Below, piece by piece: positions 1 through 10,530 of a stretch of DNA of 64,000 nucleotides. A program made the translations under genes and the position numbers. The notes beneath the pieces were generated by a model that had not been told where the DNA came from, ran no database searches, and saw nothing but the letters and a program-made list of their open reading frames with translations. Numbering within the stretch: position 1 is the stretch's first letter; the number at the start of each line of letters is the position of its first letter. Location of the stretch: contig NC_086177.1 in the NCBI RefSeq assembly GCF_023053635.1, forward strand, positions 98,180,001 to 98,244,000. The letters run 5' to 3'. The DNA comes from Elgaria multicarinata webbii (taxonomy: Eukaryota; Chordata; Lepidosauria; Squamata; Anguidae).

Positions 1-902
1 CCCTCAGTCCACATGTGGTGCATAATATCCTGGGAGGAAGAGGACGTAGTGCCCACCATTTTTATTTTTATTATTGTTGTTGTTGTTGTTGTTGTTGTTG
101 AAAATGACCGCATAAGTGCTCCAGCGATATAGGTAGGTTTTTGTTTTGTTTTTAAAGAAGATCCCGCTCCCCCCTCCCACCCCCAATGGGCATGTTGCTC
201 CTGAAGAGCTCCGTGCCCCATGCCCAGTTCCTGGCTCCTTGCATTTACTCGTGAGGAGCCAGGATGAAACCGGGATGGCTGCCCACACGTCCCGCGGTCT
301 CGGGATCATCCCGAGACCGAGGGAAAAATCAGGATTAAAGTCATCCTGGTTATCCCGTGGAAAAGGTTATCCCTCCCTGCCCCCCGGGATCCCCTGTGCG
401 TCATGTGGATGCACAGGGATGATCTTGGGGCGATCAAGGATGATCAGGGGCCTGGAAACAAAGCCCTATGAAGAGAGACTGAAAGAACTGAGCATTTTTA
501 GCCTGGAGAAGAAAAGATTGAGGGGAGACCTGATAGCACTCTTCAAATACTTAAAAGGTTGTCACACATAGGAGGGTCAGGATCTCTTCTTGATCCTCCC
601 AGAGTGCAGGACACGGAATAAGGGGCTCAAGTTACAGGAAATCAGATTCCAGCTGGACATCAGGAAAAACTTCCTGACTGTTAGAGCACTACGACAATGG
701 AATCAGTTACCTAGGGGGGTCGTGGGCTCTTCCACACTAGAGGCCTTCAAGAGGCAGCTGGACAACCATCTGTCAGGGATGCTTTAGGGTGGATTCCTGC
801 ATTGAGCAGGGGGTTGGACTCGATGGCCTTGTAGGCCCCTTCCAACTCTAATATTCTATGATTCTATGAGTCCCCGGGATAAGCCCTTATCTAGCCATGC
901 CC
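1..902. mobile_element. Harbinger-like element cut by the window edge and split by a CR1
   Basis: CGGTCTCGGGATCATCCCG, CCGGGATCCCCTGTGCGTCA and, after the CR1 (431-868), CCCCGGGATAAGCCCTTATC then TAGCCATGCCC belong to one element. The left end lies outside the window. Confidence 0.6.
431..868 (+). mobile_element. CR1 LINE 3' end
   Basis: It encodes the CR1 ORF2 C-terminus ([36 protein letters not shown], then KGLKLQEIRFQLDIRKNF and LRQWNQLPRGVVGSSTLEAF), with one in-frame stop between the two parts. The 3' UTR ends in ATTCTATGATTCTATGA. It is inserted in a Harbinger-like MITE. Confidence 0.88.
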
Positions 903-2053
903 AGAGAGGGAGAGGCAGTATTCCTTGATACAAATCTCTTTATTTGATACCAACACCCACCAGGGCTGGCCCTACTATAAAGCGGGAGGCAGCAGGCACA
1001 GCAGGCGTTGGAGTATGAGAAAAGCAGCACTCTCCCCCTCTGCCACTTCTGGGTCCTGCTGGCTGCCAGGACAAAGAAGCAGCCGCTCGCTTGCCTATGC
1101 TGCCCATAAGGTGTTTCCGCATTCAGGCACCATGTGGAGCCTGAGCGAAGTTGGGCAAAGTATCATGAGAAATCCTGAAAGTTCTGGGATTTTTTGGGAT
1201 GCTTTGCTGGATGTGCAGCTGCCCTGTGGCTTCTGAAGGCACAAACGCCTTACAGGCAGCGTGCTGGCAAGGCGGACGTCCGTATCCGCATCAGGAAAAA
1301 TAAGTTAACTGGCGGACAGCTGCGCTGATCAGAAGCGAGGGCGGCAGGTCTCCGCTTCAGGCTGTGACTTGCCTTGGGCCGGGCCTTATACCCACATAAC
1401 AATATTTAGGATCTGAGCATGAGCTGTTAATAGAGAAGAAAGAACAGAATTTTCTATTTTATTGTTTGCAGCTAAGAAGTAAAAAAGCACACACTCCTAT
1501 TCCCATATTGGCTCAGAGTTTGACTCTCATAGCTTTCATTGTCAACATCCCGATAATCTGGGAAAGAGCATCAGAATTTCTCTGGAATATGACCGTCAGT
1601 ATTTGGCAAGATTCGTAAGAGCAAGTTTGCTCGTCTTCACAATTTTAGACAATCAATTCAATTCGTCTTCTTCTTCTACAAAGTTTCTACAGATGGCATA
1701 GCGGCAATTTCATCTTGGAAGAGAAAAAAAGGGAGGCAGTAGCCTTGAAAATATCGGCAAATTCCTGTTCATAACTTCCCCATGAAATGCACGCTTGTGG
1801 CTGTAACGTCTAGTCTATGACGTTGAGATCAAGAATCCGAGATGAGCAGATGCGCAGGCATCTAAATGAAATGCTGAGAAGCCCATAATCAGCCCAAAGA
1901 AACAAACAGACAAACAAAGCACCCAGAGACAAACATAAACTTTATTCCAGGTGCTTCCACTTTAATGACATTTGCAACATGCATCTTTTTGATAACCTAT
2001 ATTTTAGTAAATTCTGGGTGGTGCCGAATCTGGTGCCAGTCCTGCTAAAACGA
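903..2053. other. no gene recognised
   Basis: Mixed-composition sequence with a short open frame (925-1236) that resembles nothing I know. No repeat family recognised. Confidence 0.5.
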
Positions 2054-2820
2054 TCAGAGGCAGCACCTCTTCCATACAGACTTCCCAGCAGTTTAAGGTC
2101 AGCTGAAGAGGCCCTGTTTTAGATCCCATCCTATTTAGTGGCCAGAATGGCCTCTGCAGGAAGAAGCAGGGCCTTTTCGATGGCTGCCCCAGAGCAGTGA
2201 AATGTCCCTCAGCTCATTTGGACCCAGGCAGGGGGAACCTCTTTCAGCCCGAGGGCCACATTTGATTTTGGACAAGCTCTTGAGGGCTGCATTCTAGTGG
2301 TGGGATGGGCTGAAGCCAAAGGGGTGGAGCCAAACCACAAAAATCAGCATATTTTAGCTTAAAGCTTTTACTGCCAGTAACTGAGCCCCATGGGAGGCAT
2401 CTCAACCTTTTAGAATGGGGAAGAAACTTCACAAAAGCTGGGGGCTTACCCAATGACTGGTGTTCAGGGGGAAATGGATGGGGGCAGGGAAGGGTAAGTG
2501 TTCATCTGGGGAACTCCAGAGGGCCAGATTGGGATCCCTAGAGGGCTGAATTTGGCCCCAGGCCTGAGGTCCCCCACCCCTGCTTCTTTCCATCTGGCAA
2601 GCTAGTTAAGACACTTTTGTTTCAATGCAACATGCTTTTCTTTGGTAATTTCTTTTCTTTTCTTTTGCCATTTAACAACTAACATCTGTTCTTTGGTTGT
2701 AGTTTTTGGCTTTATTTTGATTGTCTTTAATTGTTTTATTGTAGTTGTGATTTATTTTATTTCAAACTACCTTGACATTGTTTCTTTGGGATGAAATAAA
2801 GTCTACAGACTTAGGATGAG
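2054..2820 (+). mobile_element. old L2-like LINE relic split by a palindromic element
   Basis: At 2165-2215 the frame reads SRAFSMAAPEQ-like residues, the AFSVVAPRLWN block of L2, and the 3' end resumes at 2583-2820 with an ACCTTGACATTG...GGATGAAATAAAG tail. A CAGGGG-ended repeat (2229-2582) interrupts it. Decayed, so moderate confidence only. Confidence 0.45.
2229..2582. mobile_element. CAGGGG-ended palindromic DNA element
   Basis: The left end CAGGGGGAACCTC and the reverse complement of the right end CAGGGGTGGGGGACCTC are similar, and both continue into a GAGGGC block. No clear target duplication. A hAT-type MITE is likely. Confidence 0.5.
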
Positions 2821-3268
2821 GAAGATGATAATGCACTCTACTATTAGTTTAAAAAAAATAACAGGGAACAATGGGAGAAGGTCTTCTGGTTTGCCCTGAC
2901 CTCTTGCAACTTCTAATGGGTAAGAATGTTACACTCTTATCAAAGGAACCCAAGTTTTAGTTCCTTTCTACATGAGGCATTTTTTGTGTGCTTGTGACGT
3001 CTCAATTATTGTAGTTTGTGGGTTCTTTACATGATGCCATCATCCTCCAGGGCTTTTCCCCTTGCTTTGCAACAATTATAGCATTTTTTTTTCTGATGAA
3101 GAAAGTTGGTATTTCAGTGAATGGTGGCAGGAAACTCTGGTGTATTTGCATACTTCTGCTATACCACAGTGCCACCTAGTGGTCGTTTAATGGGACATAT
3201 AGAACATCAGAGAAAGAAACCCCCCAGCAAAAAACACATGTAATGGAGCTGATCTTAATCCCACAAAG

Positions 3269-3588
3269 TAGGGTGACCATATGAAAAGGAGGACAGGGCT
3301 CCTGTATCTTTAACAGTTGTACTGAAAAGGGAATTTCAGCAGGTGTCATTTGCATATATGGAGAACCTGGTGAAATTTCCTCTTCATCACACCAGTTAAA
3401 GCTGCAGGTGCCATGCCCTCTTTTAAATCTCATCACTCTAGTATAGCTCCTGCAGCTTTAACTGTTGTGATGAAGAGGGAATTTCACCAGGTTCTCCATA
3501 TATACAAATGGCACCTGCTGAAATTCCCTTTTCTATGCAACTGTTAAAGATACAAGAGCCCTGTCCTCCTTTTCATATGGTCACCCTA
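3269..3588. mobile_element. hAT-type MITE, 320 bp, copy 1
   Basis: It is palindromic, with ends TAGGGTGACCATATGAAAAG and the reverse complement. The 8-bp target duplication CCACAAAG stands at 3261-3268 and 3589-3596. Eight-bp duplications are typical of hAT transposons. There is no coding capacity. Confidence 0.9.
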
Positions 3589-3596
3589 CCACAAAG

Positions 3597-4513
3597 AATC
3601 CTGAAGCACTGGAGCTCTGCTCACGGAAAAGGAACTCTCTATGGGTGCTAGCCACCTAACCACATAAGGTGGAGGACACCCAAAGAAAGGCCTCAATAAA
3701 AATGCTAGAGAGTAGACCAGTTCATATGGGATCAGGTGGGCCTTCAGATACTCTGGCTGTCCAAATTATAAGGGTCAAAACCTGTACCTTGAATTGTACC
3801 TGGAAACAAATTGGAAGTGAGCATAGATTGTTTTTAATACAACAGCACCCACCTTGTGTGAATCAGGTGATTGAGGTTTTGTTGACCCGTCAAATTAGCT
3901 GATATCATTGTTTATCCTGCCCCTTGTTTGTGGATTTGTTATCTGCCAGCATTCAGCCCTCATGACTTTGAGGAAGGGGTGGTTACCCCAACAATCGAGA
4001 TAAAATCATCTCTCAAGGGGGCCATCTATGTAATCTACTGGGTCCCCACCCCCATTAATCTGAAAGTTTGTAGAAATAAAATGGAATTGGCGGACTCTCC
4101 TGAAAGAGCATTTAAGGGCTGGATACAAGACATCAGCTTATGCCTGGGAAACATTTTGCTCAGGCTTTTTGGTTAAGTGTAAACATATTGTTGGCTAATT
4201 AATGGAAACAGATGTTTCTGCAGTTCAAGGAAACCCATTGTCTGGCTGATTCTCGCGTCACTGGGAATTGACAATCTCATCTCTGCCAGAGAAAGGGAAC
4301 TCTGCGGAACGGGAAGGCGGAAAGAGAGCTCCCAAATCTAACAGGTTCACCTCCAGAAAGAGATTTGTTCCCCAAAAGGTTAAAAACCCACCTTGAGAGC
4401 AAAGCAAACAATTCACCTAGGAGCAAATCATACTCTAACTAATTCAACTGATAGAGAAAAGAAAGAAGGAAATATAATTTTCTATGTACCACCCACTTTT
4501 TTCCATAATGAAA

Positions 4514-4516
<3 letters not shown>
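3597..4516. other. no gene recognised
   Basis: Short open frames of about 80 codons only, without a recognisable domain. Confidence 0.5.
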
Positions 4517-4562
<46 letters not shown>

Positions 4563-4735
4563 TTATTTATTTGTTACCCGCCTCTCTCTCTCTGGATCGA
4601 GGTGGGGTACAACACGAATAAAAACACCATAAAATACATACAACTAATTCAAACATTTAAAACCAGTGCATCATTAAAATATAATGGAATCTCATAGGTA
4701 TTTTTTTTTTTAAAAAATAAAACACTAAATTATAT
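4517..4735 (-). mobile_element. L2-like LINE tail with AAT run
   Basis: An (AAT)n run (4517-4563) is followed by ATTTATTTATTTGTTACCCG and then GATCGAGGTGGGGTACAAC, the reversed 3' end of an L2-type element. Confidence 0.6.
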
Positions 4736-4807
4736 TTTCATCATGGAAAAAAATGGGTGGCATAGAGAAAATTCCCTGCGGGTTTTCTCTGTCAGTTGGA
4801 TTTGGTT

Positions 4808-4972
4808 GGCCTAGTATGAAGGCACCTAAATTCGAGCCCACGGCTAGGCAGTGGGAGGAGAAGTAGATGAGAAAAAGACCTTCCTTGTTTGTCTTTTTTG
4901 ATCTTTTTCTCATGTACTTTTCATCCCACTGCCTAGCCGTGGACTCGAATTTAGGTGCCTCCGTACTAGGGC
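4808..4972. repeat. long hairpin, arms about 73 bp
   Basis: The left arm (GGCCTAGTATGAAGGCACCT...) and the right arm (...GAGGCACCTAAATTCGAGTC reversed) are near-identical in reverse complement, separated by a short T-rich loop. Confidence 0.75.
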
Positions 4973-5355
4973 CCGTTAGTGCTGAAGAGGCATTGCACAG
5001 ATAGACTAAAGATAAAGAGGTGAACCTCCCTACAGGGCCCAAGAATGAGTAGGGGGGAATTGGTACACTTTGCAAGGTCCCACGGATATAATCCACCCTC
5101 AGCCAAGGGCGGAACCCCTTGCCATGAGGGGAAAGATTGATGATAAAGTGTAGAGCATTCTTCACGATAGTTATGGCAACATGCTTCCTTGTATCTGTTC
5201 AACTGTTGCCTGGATTTTGTGACATTTGCTGCCGCATAACCAGAAGCAATGTTAAAGCAGAACATGTAATGTTCTGAACAGTCATTCACTGGTTCAGGTC
5301 CTTCTCTTGAACATAGAGAGTGTGTTCAGGTTTCCTAGGAGTTTGATGTGCTCTC

Positions 5356-6310
5356 CTTTATTTATTTATTTACAATATTTATATACCGCTCCCCATTGAA
5401 AATTTCGGAGTGGTGTAGAAGATAAAATGAAAATCAAAACAGAATAAAACACTTAAAACAGATCTTAAAAGAAGCAAATACAGTGACTCCTGGCTGGACA
5501 TTAAGGAAAGGCTTCCTGGAATAATGATGTTTTCAGGAGGTGCCAAAAGGACCTCCAGAGGCAGGGAATTCAACAGGAGGGGAGCCACCATGTTGAAGGC
5601 TCTTCCCCTGGTGGACTACAATTGGAGGATGGATCTATGTGGGACCACCAGGAGCAGACCCTTGGATGACCTCAGTGACCGGGCAGGTTGGTAAGGGAGG
5701 AGGCGCTCTCTCAGGTATCCTGGTCCCAAGTTGCTTAGGGCTTTGTACACAAGTACAAGAACCTTAAACCTGGCCCGGTAGCGAATAGGCAGCCAATGCA
5801 GTTCCCTCAACAGAGGAGTTACATGCTGGAAAAGGGCAGCTCCAGACAACAGCTGAGCTGCAGCGTTCTGCACTAGCTCCAGCTTCCGGAGCAGCTTCAA
5901 AGGCAGCTCCACATAGAGTGCATTGCAGTAATCCAATCTGGAGGTTACCAATGCCTGTACCACTGTGGCCAAGCTATCCCTGTCCAGGAGAAGCTGTAGT
6001 TGGCGAACCAGCCAAAGCTGGTAAAAGGCACTCCGAGACGCCATGGCCACTTGAGCCTCCAGTGACAGAGATGTGTCTAAGAGTACCCCCAAACTACGAA
6101 CCTGATCTTTCAGAGGCAGTGCAACCCGATCCAGAACAGGCAATAAGCCTGTCTCCCGGACTCGAGAACCACTCACCCACAGGGCTTCCGTCTTGCCAGG
6201 ATTCAGTCTCAGTTTATTGGCCCTCATCCAGCCCATTACTGAGTCTAGGCACTGGTCCAGGACCTGCACAGCCTCACCTGATTCAGTTGTCACAGGGAGA
6301 TAGAGATGTG
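5356..6310 (-). mobile_element. L2-like LINE 3' part, second family
   Basis: The frame encodes the end of an [76 protein letters not shown] and LGPGYLRERLLPYQPARSLRSS. The element ends in GCGGTATATAAATATTG and a TAAA tail at about 5375-5356. It is 5'-truncated and abuts the remains of a tRNA-Arg relic at 6311. The apparent longer reading frame into the tRNA flank is chance. Confidence 0.8.
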
Positions 6311-6326
6311 TGTATGCCACAGAGCC
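6311..6326 (-). pseudogene. truncated 5' end of a tRNA-Arg(TCT)-type copy
   Basis: Only GGCTCTGTGGCATAC remains, preceded by the GAGCCAGCAG flank seen at the other TCT-type relics. The copy stops where the L2-like LINE at 5356-6310 begins. Confidence 0.5.
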
Positions 6327-6440
6327 TGCTGGCTCTTGTTCAAGGGGAGCTCTTTTGACAGTTGGTATGGTTGAGCAGAAGGACTTGACTGCAGGGCTCC
6401 ATTTTCCCCAGTTGCTCTCCCCCACTCCAAAAGGAGGAGG

Positions 6441-6513
6441 CGAGCCAGGCAGGAATCGAACCTGCAGTCTTCTGATCCGTAGTCAGACGCGTTATCCGTT
6501 GCGCCACTGGCCC
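6441..6513 (-). tRNA. tRNA-Arg(ACG), copy 1
   Basis: The 73-base sequence folds as a full cloverleaf: acceptor GGGCCAG with CTGGCTC, D arm GCGC...ACGC, anticodon stem TCTGA/TCAGA with loop CTACGGA (anticodon ACG), and T stem GCAGG/CCTGC. The internal promoter boxes TGGCGCAACGG and GGTTCGATTCC are intact. A TTTT terminator follows about nine bases after the 3' end (6432-6429). It is nearly identical to vertebrate tRNA-Arg-ACG. It is the lowest-coordinate complete copy in the array, and an L2 LINE (5356-6310) cuts into the tRNA relic next to it. Confidence 0.92.
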
Positions 6514-7300
6514 CTGCAGCCACCTGGCAAAGAATGCATATTTCCCCTCCAACACCAAAGAAGAAGTGTTGAGAATGAAAGAAGAGGGCTGAAGGACACC
6601 ACATGAAGATAGGGGGCACAAGGTGAGGAGGCCTTTTGAAACTTGCCCTCCAAGATTTGTGATTTCTCCTTTGGCGGCTCTGCTGGGAAGTCAAGCCTTC
6701 CAGCATGGGAGGTTTCTGCTTTGAAGCCTCCTCCTGCCTGGTGCCATAAGGCCACTGGGCCTGGCACCCCTCCATTTTTCTGCCTTTCACTCTCTGTACT
6801 ATCACCTTACATGGCAATTAGGGATGTGTGTCACTGGGAAACCTGCTTTTTTTGGGGGGGGGAGTTTCAACAGAATTCTGAGGCGTTCATCACTCAATTT
6901 GGGTTTGTGAGCTAAGCTGTGGCCTTTTCCCTGGACTCTTGGAACTTTTTGGATTTTTGCACATTCCCCCCATAGCTTCCACAATTTGCGCAAATTTCTA
7001 AGCAGTCTGCACAACTCTCCACAAAATGTGTGCAAATTGTGTAGAAATTCGCAGAAGTTGCAGAAGCCGCAGTGGGGGTATGTGCAAAAAATGCCCGGAA
7101 AGTCTACGATCTGGCCCGACTCTGTGCAGAGTGAGTGACTTGCTGTGGAGTGAGTCGGGCACTGCAAAGGGAACCGGAACGAAGTCTGGAGGTTGGGGTG
7201 GGTGGGAGCGCAGAACCTAGGAAAGCTCTTCGAAAGGCTTTGGCCGACATCTCTAATGGCAGTGCTGGAGAAGAAGGACAGCACTTCTGCAGGGCAAAAG

Positions 7301-7411
7301 GGACTCTGGCAGGAATCAAAGCCACAGCCTTTGAATCCCCGAGGACAGCCTACGTCGGGCTGTGGCAGGCTGCCTGGAAGCCCATCCTGCTGTCCTTTGC
7401 ACCGCAGGGCC
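7301..7411 (-). pseudogene. tRNA-Arg(TCT)-type relic
   Basis: Both ends remain: GGCCCTGCGGTGCAAAGGA at the 5' end and GATTCAAAGGCTGTGGC...CAGAGTC at the 3' end, with an altered intron-like interior. A TTTT and the CTGCAGAAG flank seen in the other copies follow. Confidence 0.65.
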
Positions 7412-7522
7412 TGCTGATTTTGCTTCAAGGGGAGCCCTCTGGTGCTCCAAAGGATGCTGACGTAGCTGAGCAAAGGGAGGCCATATTCCCGAGAGGCTCT
7501 CCGTCACTCCAAAAGGAGAAGA

Positions 7523-7594
7523 CAAGCGAGGCAGGAGCTAAAGCTGCAGCCCCGCCCTCCTGCGTTAGACATGTTATCCATGACGTCGCTGCCC
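7523..7594 (-). pseudogene. strongly decayed tRNA-Arg(ACG) relic
   Basis: It keeps the tRNA length (72 bases), the motif ATGGATAAC of the D arm and the CCTGCCTCGCTTG-like 3' end, followed by the same AAAAGG block as the other copies. The anticodon arm and box B are destroyed. Its position in the array, next to an Arg-TCT relic, supports the assignment. Confidence 0.7.
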
Positions 7595-7756
7595 CTCTGC
7601 CCCGGCTTACCTATACTTCCTTTATGAGGGAGAGAGGAAAAAGAGGTAAGAATGAGAGAAGGTGGCCCCATGGAAATCCCACAAAGGGGCTTGGCCGGGG
7701 GGTGCCGGGGGGGGGAGGCAATGATCTCCGGAGGCTCTCCGCCACACAAAAAGGAA

Positions 7757-7829
7757 TGAGCCAGGCAGGAGTCGAACCTGCAGTCTTCTGATCCGTAGTC
7801 AGATGCGTTATCCATTGCGCCACTGGCCC
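7757..7829 (-). tRNA. tRNA-Arg(ACG), copy 2
   Basis: This is a full 73-base cloverleaf with anticodon ACG in loop CTACGGA, paired anticodon stem TCTGA/TCAGA, T arm GCAGG TTCGACT CCTGC and a matched acceptor. It differs from copy 1 at position 26 (A for G), in the D loop, in the T loop and at the discriminator base (A). Boxes A and B are good, and a TTTTT terminator lies just downstream (7752-7748). The upstream flank is shared with the other copies, so it belongs to the duplicated array. Confidence 0.92.
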
Positions 7830-8124
7830 TGCTTTGACCTGAGCCAGCAACGAACACCTCCCTTCTGGCAGGAGGAGAGCTGAGAATGGAACATGGCCCA
7901 AGGACATCCCCTGAGGAGAGGGAAGCAAAGGGTTTTGATAAGCACAGAGGCATTTTGAATGCTTGCAAAGGACCTTTGTACCTTTCCCTGTCGCTCTCTA
8001 CTACAAAATCCAGCATTCCTGTGTATGAGGGTCTGGGTTGGAGGCTGCCAGCTCTGGCACTTCTGAAAAAGTCACCTGTCAGCTTTCAACTTTCCCATTG
8101 CAATGGCAATGTGGGGGAACAAAG

Positions 8125-8195
8125 ATGGCACTTATGCAGGAGCCATGCTCAGGTCCCCTGGGCGTCCAACACATCCTCCATTATGCCACAGGGAC
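8125..8195 (-). pseudogene. tRNA-Arg(TCT)-type relic, 5' half and intron only
   Basis: The 5' part (GTCCCTGTGGCATAATGGA, then TTGGAC) and the intron block TGAGCATGGCTCC are recognisable. The 3' half is missing. Confidence 0.6.
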
Positions 8196-8317
8196 TGCTG
8201 GGACTAGTTCAAACAGACTCCTTTGGCTTTCAGGTATTATTATGCAAAGGGTCTCAGCTGAGGGGAGGGGGGCAATGTTCCCTGGAGGCTCTCTGGCACT
8301 CCAAAAGGAAGAGGCAA

Positions 8318-8390
8318 CAAGCCAGGCGGGAGTCAAACCGGCAGTCTTCTGATCCATAGTTGGACGCGTTATCCATTGCACCACTGGCTG
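8318..8390 (-). pseudogene. decayed tRNA-Arg(ACG) copy
   Basis: The length is 73 bases and alignment is clear along its whole length with the intact copies. The anticodon loop is CTATGGA (ATG), the anticodon stem TCCAA/TCAGA is mismatched, box B reads GGTTTGACTCC and the first acceptor pair is lost. The flanking CCAAAAGG block (terminator) is still shared. Confidence 0.85.
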
Positions 8391-8795
8391 TGCACCAGGC
8401 TAGCTCACGATATATATCTTCCTTCTGATAAAGAAAGGAAGGAAGTTCAAGAATTCAAGGAGTGCACAAGATGAGAGAGAATTCTCAGGATGATAGAGAA
8501 AGGTTTATTGTACAAAAGCCCGACACATTTCGGCCTCTTGTTTTTTAGGCCTTCTCCAGGGGGTTGTTAGAATGTCTGCAGAAATTATTAACAACAAATT
8601 GTCTTGTGATGGTGACTAAGAGGCCAAAACGCATCAGGCTTTTGTATAATAAGCCACATGCTGAGACTTCTCTGCCTTTTTGTGCACGTCTTGGATGTTT
8701 ATCTGCCTTGCACCCAAGAATGAAAGGAGACACCATAGGTGTGGTGTGGTGTGGTGTGGATCTTTCCCAGAGGCTCTCTGGTACTTGAAAAGGAA

Positions 8796-8868
8796 TCAGC
8801 CAGGAAGGACTTGAACCTGCAGTCTTCTGATCTGTAGGCAGATGCGTTATCCATTGTGCCACAGGCCC
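8796..8868 (-). pseudogene. decayed tRNA-Arg copy, anticodon now ACA
   Basis: This 73-base copy has loop CTACAGA, a mismatch in each of the anticodon and T stems, and at least two acceptor mismatches. Box B (GGTTCAAGTCC) and a TTTT downstream survive, so transcription is possible, but a functional tRNA is unlikely. Confidence 0.82.
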
Positions 8869-9209
8869 TGCATTGGCTTAGCCAACAACAAACACCTTTC
8901 CTCTGACAAAGAGTGAAGAGATGAGAATGAAAAAAGATGCAGCAGCCCAAGGACACCCCATGGGGAGAAGGGGTGCAGAGTTTTGATGAACCCTGGGTGA
9001 GGAGGCATTGTGATGTTTGCTAAGCCAGAGGCATGTACCTTTGTATCTTTCCCTTTGGCTCCACTGGGAAATCCCAAGCGACTCCCATGAGGAGAGGGAG
9101 CAAGGAGTTTTGATAAGCACGGGGGCAAGGAGGCTTTTGAATGCTTGCAAAGGACCTTTGTAACGTTCCCCGTGGCTCTCCCAGGAAGTCCTGCATTCCT
9201 GTGCATGAG

Positions 9210-9292
9210 GTTTTGGGCTCCTGCATTGAGCAGAAGGTTGAACTTGATGGTCTTATAGCCCCCTTCCAACTCTACTGTTATATGATTCTGTG
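9210..9292 (+). mobile_element. CR1 LINE 3' tail fragment in the tRNA array
   Basis: CTCCTGCATTGAGCAGAAGG...CTTCCAACTCTACTGTTATATGATTCTG is a diverged CR1 tail. Confidence 0.7.
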
Positions 9293-9383
9293 GCTGGTCT
9301 GAAAATGTTTGCCTTTTACTCTTGAAACTGAACTTGTGATGGCCATGTAAGAGAAGGAAGATGGCTCTTCAACAGTGGAAAAG

Positions 9384-9491
9384 TGACTGTGGTGGGACTC
9401 AGACTCACAGCCTTTGAATGCCTGATGGAGGAGCCATGCTCAGGCCATTTAGGAATCCAATACACACACACACCCATCATGCCGCAGGGAC
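9384..9491 (-). pseudogene. tRNA-Arg(TCT)-type relic with intron
   Basis: The 3' half (ATTCAAAGGCTGTGAGTC...CACAGTC) and the 5' half (GTCCCTGCGGCATGATGG) match the Arg-TCT type. The intron keeps the block TGAGCATGGCTCC. A GT dinucleotide expansion disrupts the D arm. TTTT follows the 3' end. Confidence 0.7.
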
Positions 9492-9869
9492 TGCTGGCTC
9501 TTGTTAAAAGGGGCTCCTTTGGTGTTCAGAATAGTGTATGCCTTGTTGAGCAAAGGTGCTTGGCTGTGTCAGGAGTTCCCCAGCGGTTCTCTCCCATACC
9601 AGCAACTACGGACCATCCTGTCATGCTATGAGGGGAAGATGGAGACTCTGGGAGAGAATGAATATTTCAAAGTGTTCATGGAAAACCTGAAGAAAAAGAC
9701 AAAACAGACTATCAGCCTCTTCAAAGAAGGGAAAGAGAGAATGTATGAGGGGAATTCCCAGCTTAGGTAACACAGTTCTGTATTAGTATTTGCTTGTATG
9801 GGAAGTTCCTTGTTCCAGTGGTTCTTGTATACTCCTGGTTTCTTCCTTTATATATGTTTATTTGGCAAA

Positions 9870-9950
9870 CTTACCACAATTGCAATATTTTGTAAACTGC
9901 CCAGAGAGCTTCAGCTATGGGGCGGTATATAAATGTAATAAATAAATAAT
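9870..9950 (+). mobile_element. L2-like LINE tail next to tRNA-Arg copy 3
   Basis: AACTGCCCAGAGAGCTTCAG...GGGCGGTATATAAATG followed by TAATAAATAAATAA is a standard L2-type 3' end. The tail finishes seven bases from the tRNA 3' end. The preceding 100 bases may be more of the same copy. Confidence 0.78.
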
Positions 9951-9956
9951 AAGAGT

Positions 9957-10029
9957 TGAGCCAGGCAGGAGTCGAACCTGCAGTCTTCTGATCCGTAGTC
10001 AGACGCGTTATCCATTGCGCCACTGGCCC
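9957..10029 (-). tRNA. tRNA-Arg(ACG), copy 3, terminator region replaced by a LINE
   Basis: This is a complete 73-base tRNA-Arg with anticodon ACG, all stems paired, box A TGGCGCAATGG and box B GGTTCGACTCC. Unlike copies 1 and 2, the sequence right after the 3' end is the TAA/TAAA tail of an L2-like LINE (9870-9950), and I find no TTTT in the next 80 or so bases of the minus strand. The coding part looks functional, but Pol III termination would be weak or distant. Confidence 0.88.
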
Positions 10030-10094
10030 TTATAGCCACCTGGCAAATAGTGTGTACAACTCAAGAATCAAAGAAGACAGTCTAGGGAACATTG

Positions 10095-10418
10095 ACACTT
10101 CGTCCATTTTCTTCTGCTGCCCCTTATGCCTGGAACGCTCTTCCAGAACATTTGAGAACTACAAGCTCAACCGCAGCTTTTAAAGCTCAGCTAAAAACTT
10201 TTCTTTTTCCTAAAGCTTTTAAAACTTGATTTTGTTCTGACTTTATACTGTTAGTTTTACCCTACCCAGTGCCTGTTTACCCTACCCTGTGCCTGTTTGC
10301 TTTCTCTTCCCCTCATTGTTTTATCATGGTTTTATTAGAATGTAAGCCTATGTGGCAGGGTCTCGCTATTTACTGTTTTACTCTGTACAGCACCATGTAC
10401 ATTGATGGTGCTATATAA

Positions 10419-10440
<22 letters not shown>
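10095..10440 (+). mobile_element. L2-like LINE 3' end, same family as 17457-19574
   Basis: It reads [40 protein letters not shown] in short steps, then the same 3' UTR (ACTGTTTTACTCTGTACAGC) and a TAA tail that runs into GAA and GGA triplets up to 10513. Confidence 0.82.
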
Positions 10441-10478
<38 letters not shown>

Positions 10479-10513
10479 AAGAAGAAGAAGAAGAAGAAGA
10501 AGAGGAGGAGGAG
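10418..10513 (+). repeat. AAT/GAA/GGA triplet microsatellite
   Basis: It continues the tail of an L2-like LINE and changes motif twice. Confidence 0.85.
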
Positions 10514-10530
10514 TGAGGGAATTGCAGTCA

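Noticed and set aside
3269-3588. Treating the strong palindrome as an RNA gene or CRISPR-like unit
   Set aside because: Exact 8-bp target duplications and two equal copies elsewhere show it is a DNA transposon.
4393-4632. Frame with a poly-isoleucine run
   Set aside because: Translation of an (AAT)n microsatellite at a LINE tail.
6290-6817. 175-codon frame with the stretch MDNASDYGSEDCRFDSC
   Set aside because: That stretch is simply the translated tRNA-Arg(ACG) gene; the same peptide appears at each array copy.
6802-7473. 223-codon minus-strand frame, and a 218-codon plus-strand frame at 7135-7791
   Set aside because: Both overlap tRNA relics in the array on opposite strands, and no protein family is recognisable.
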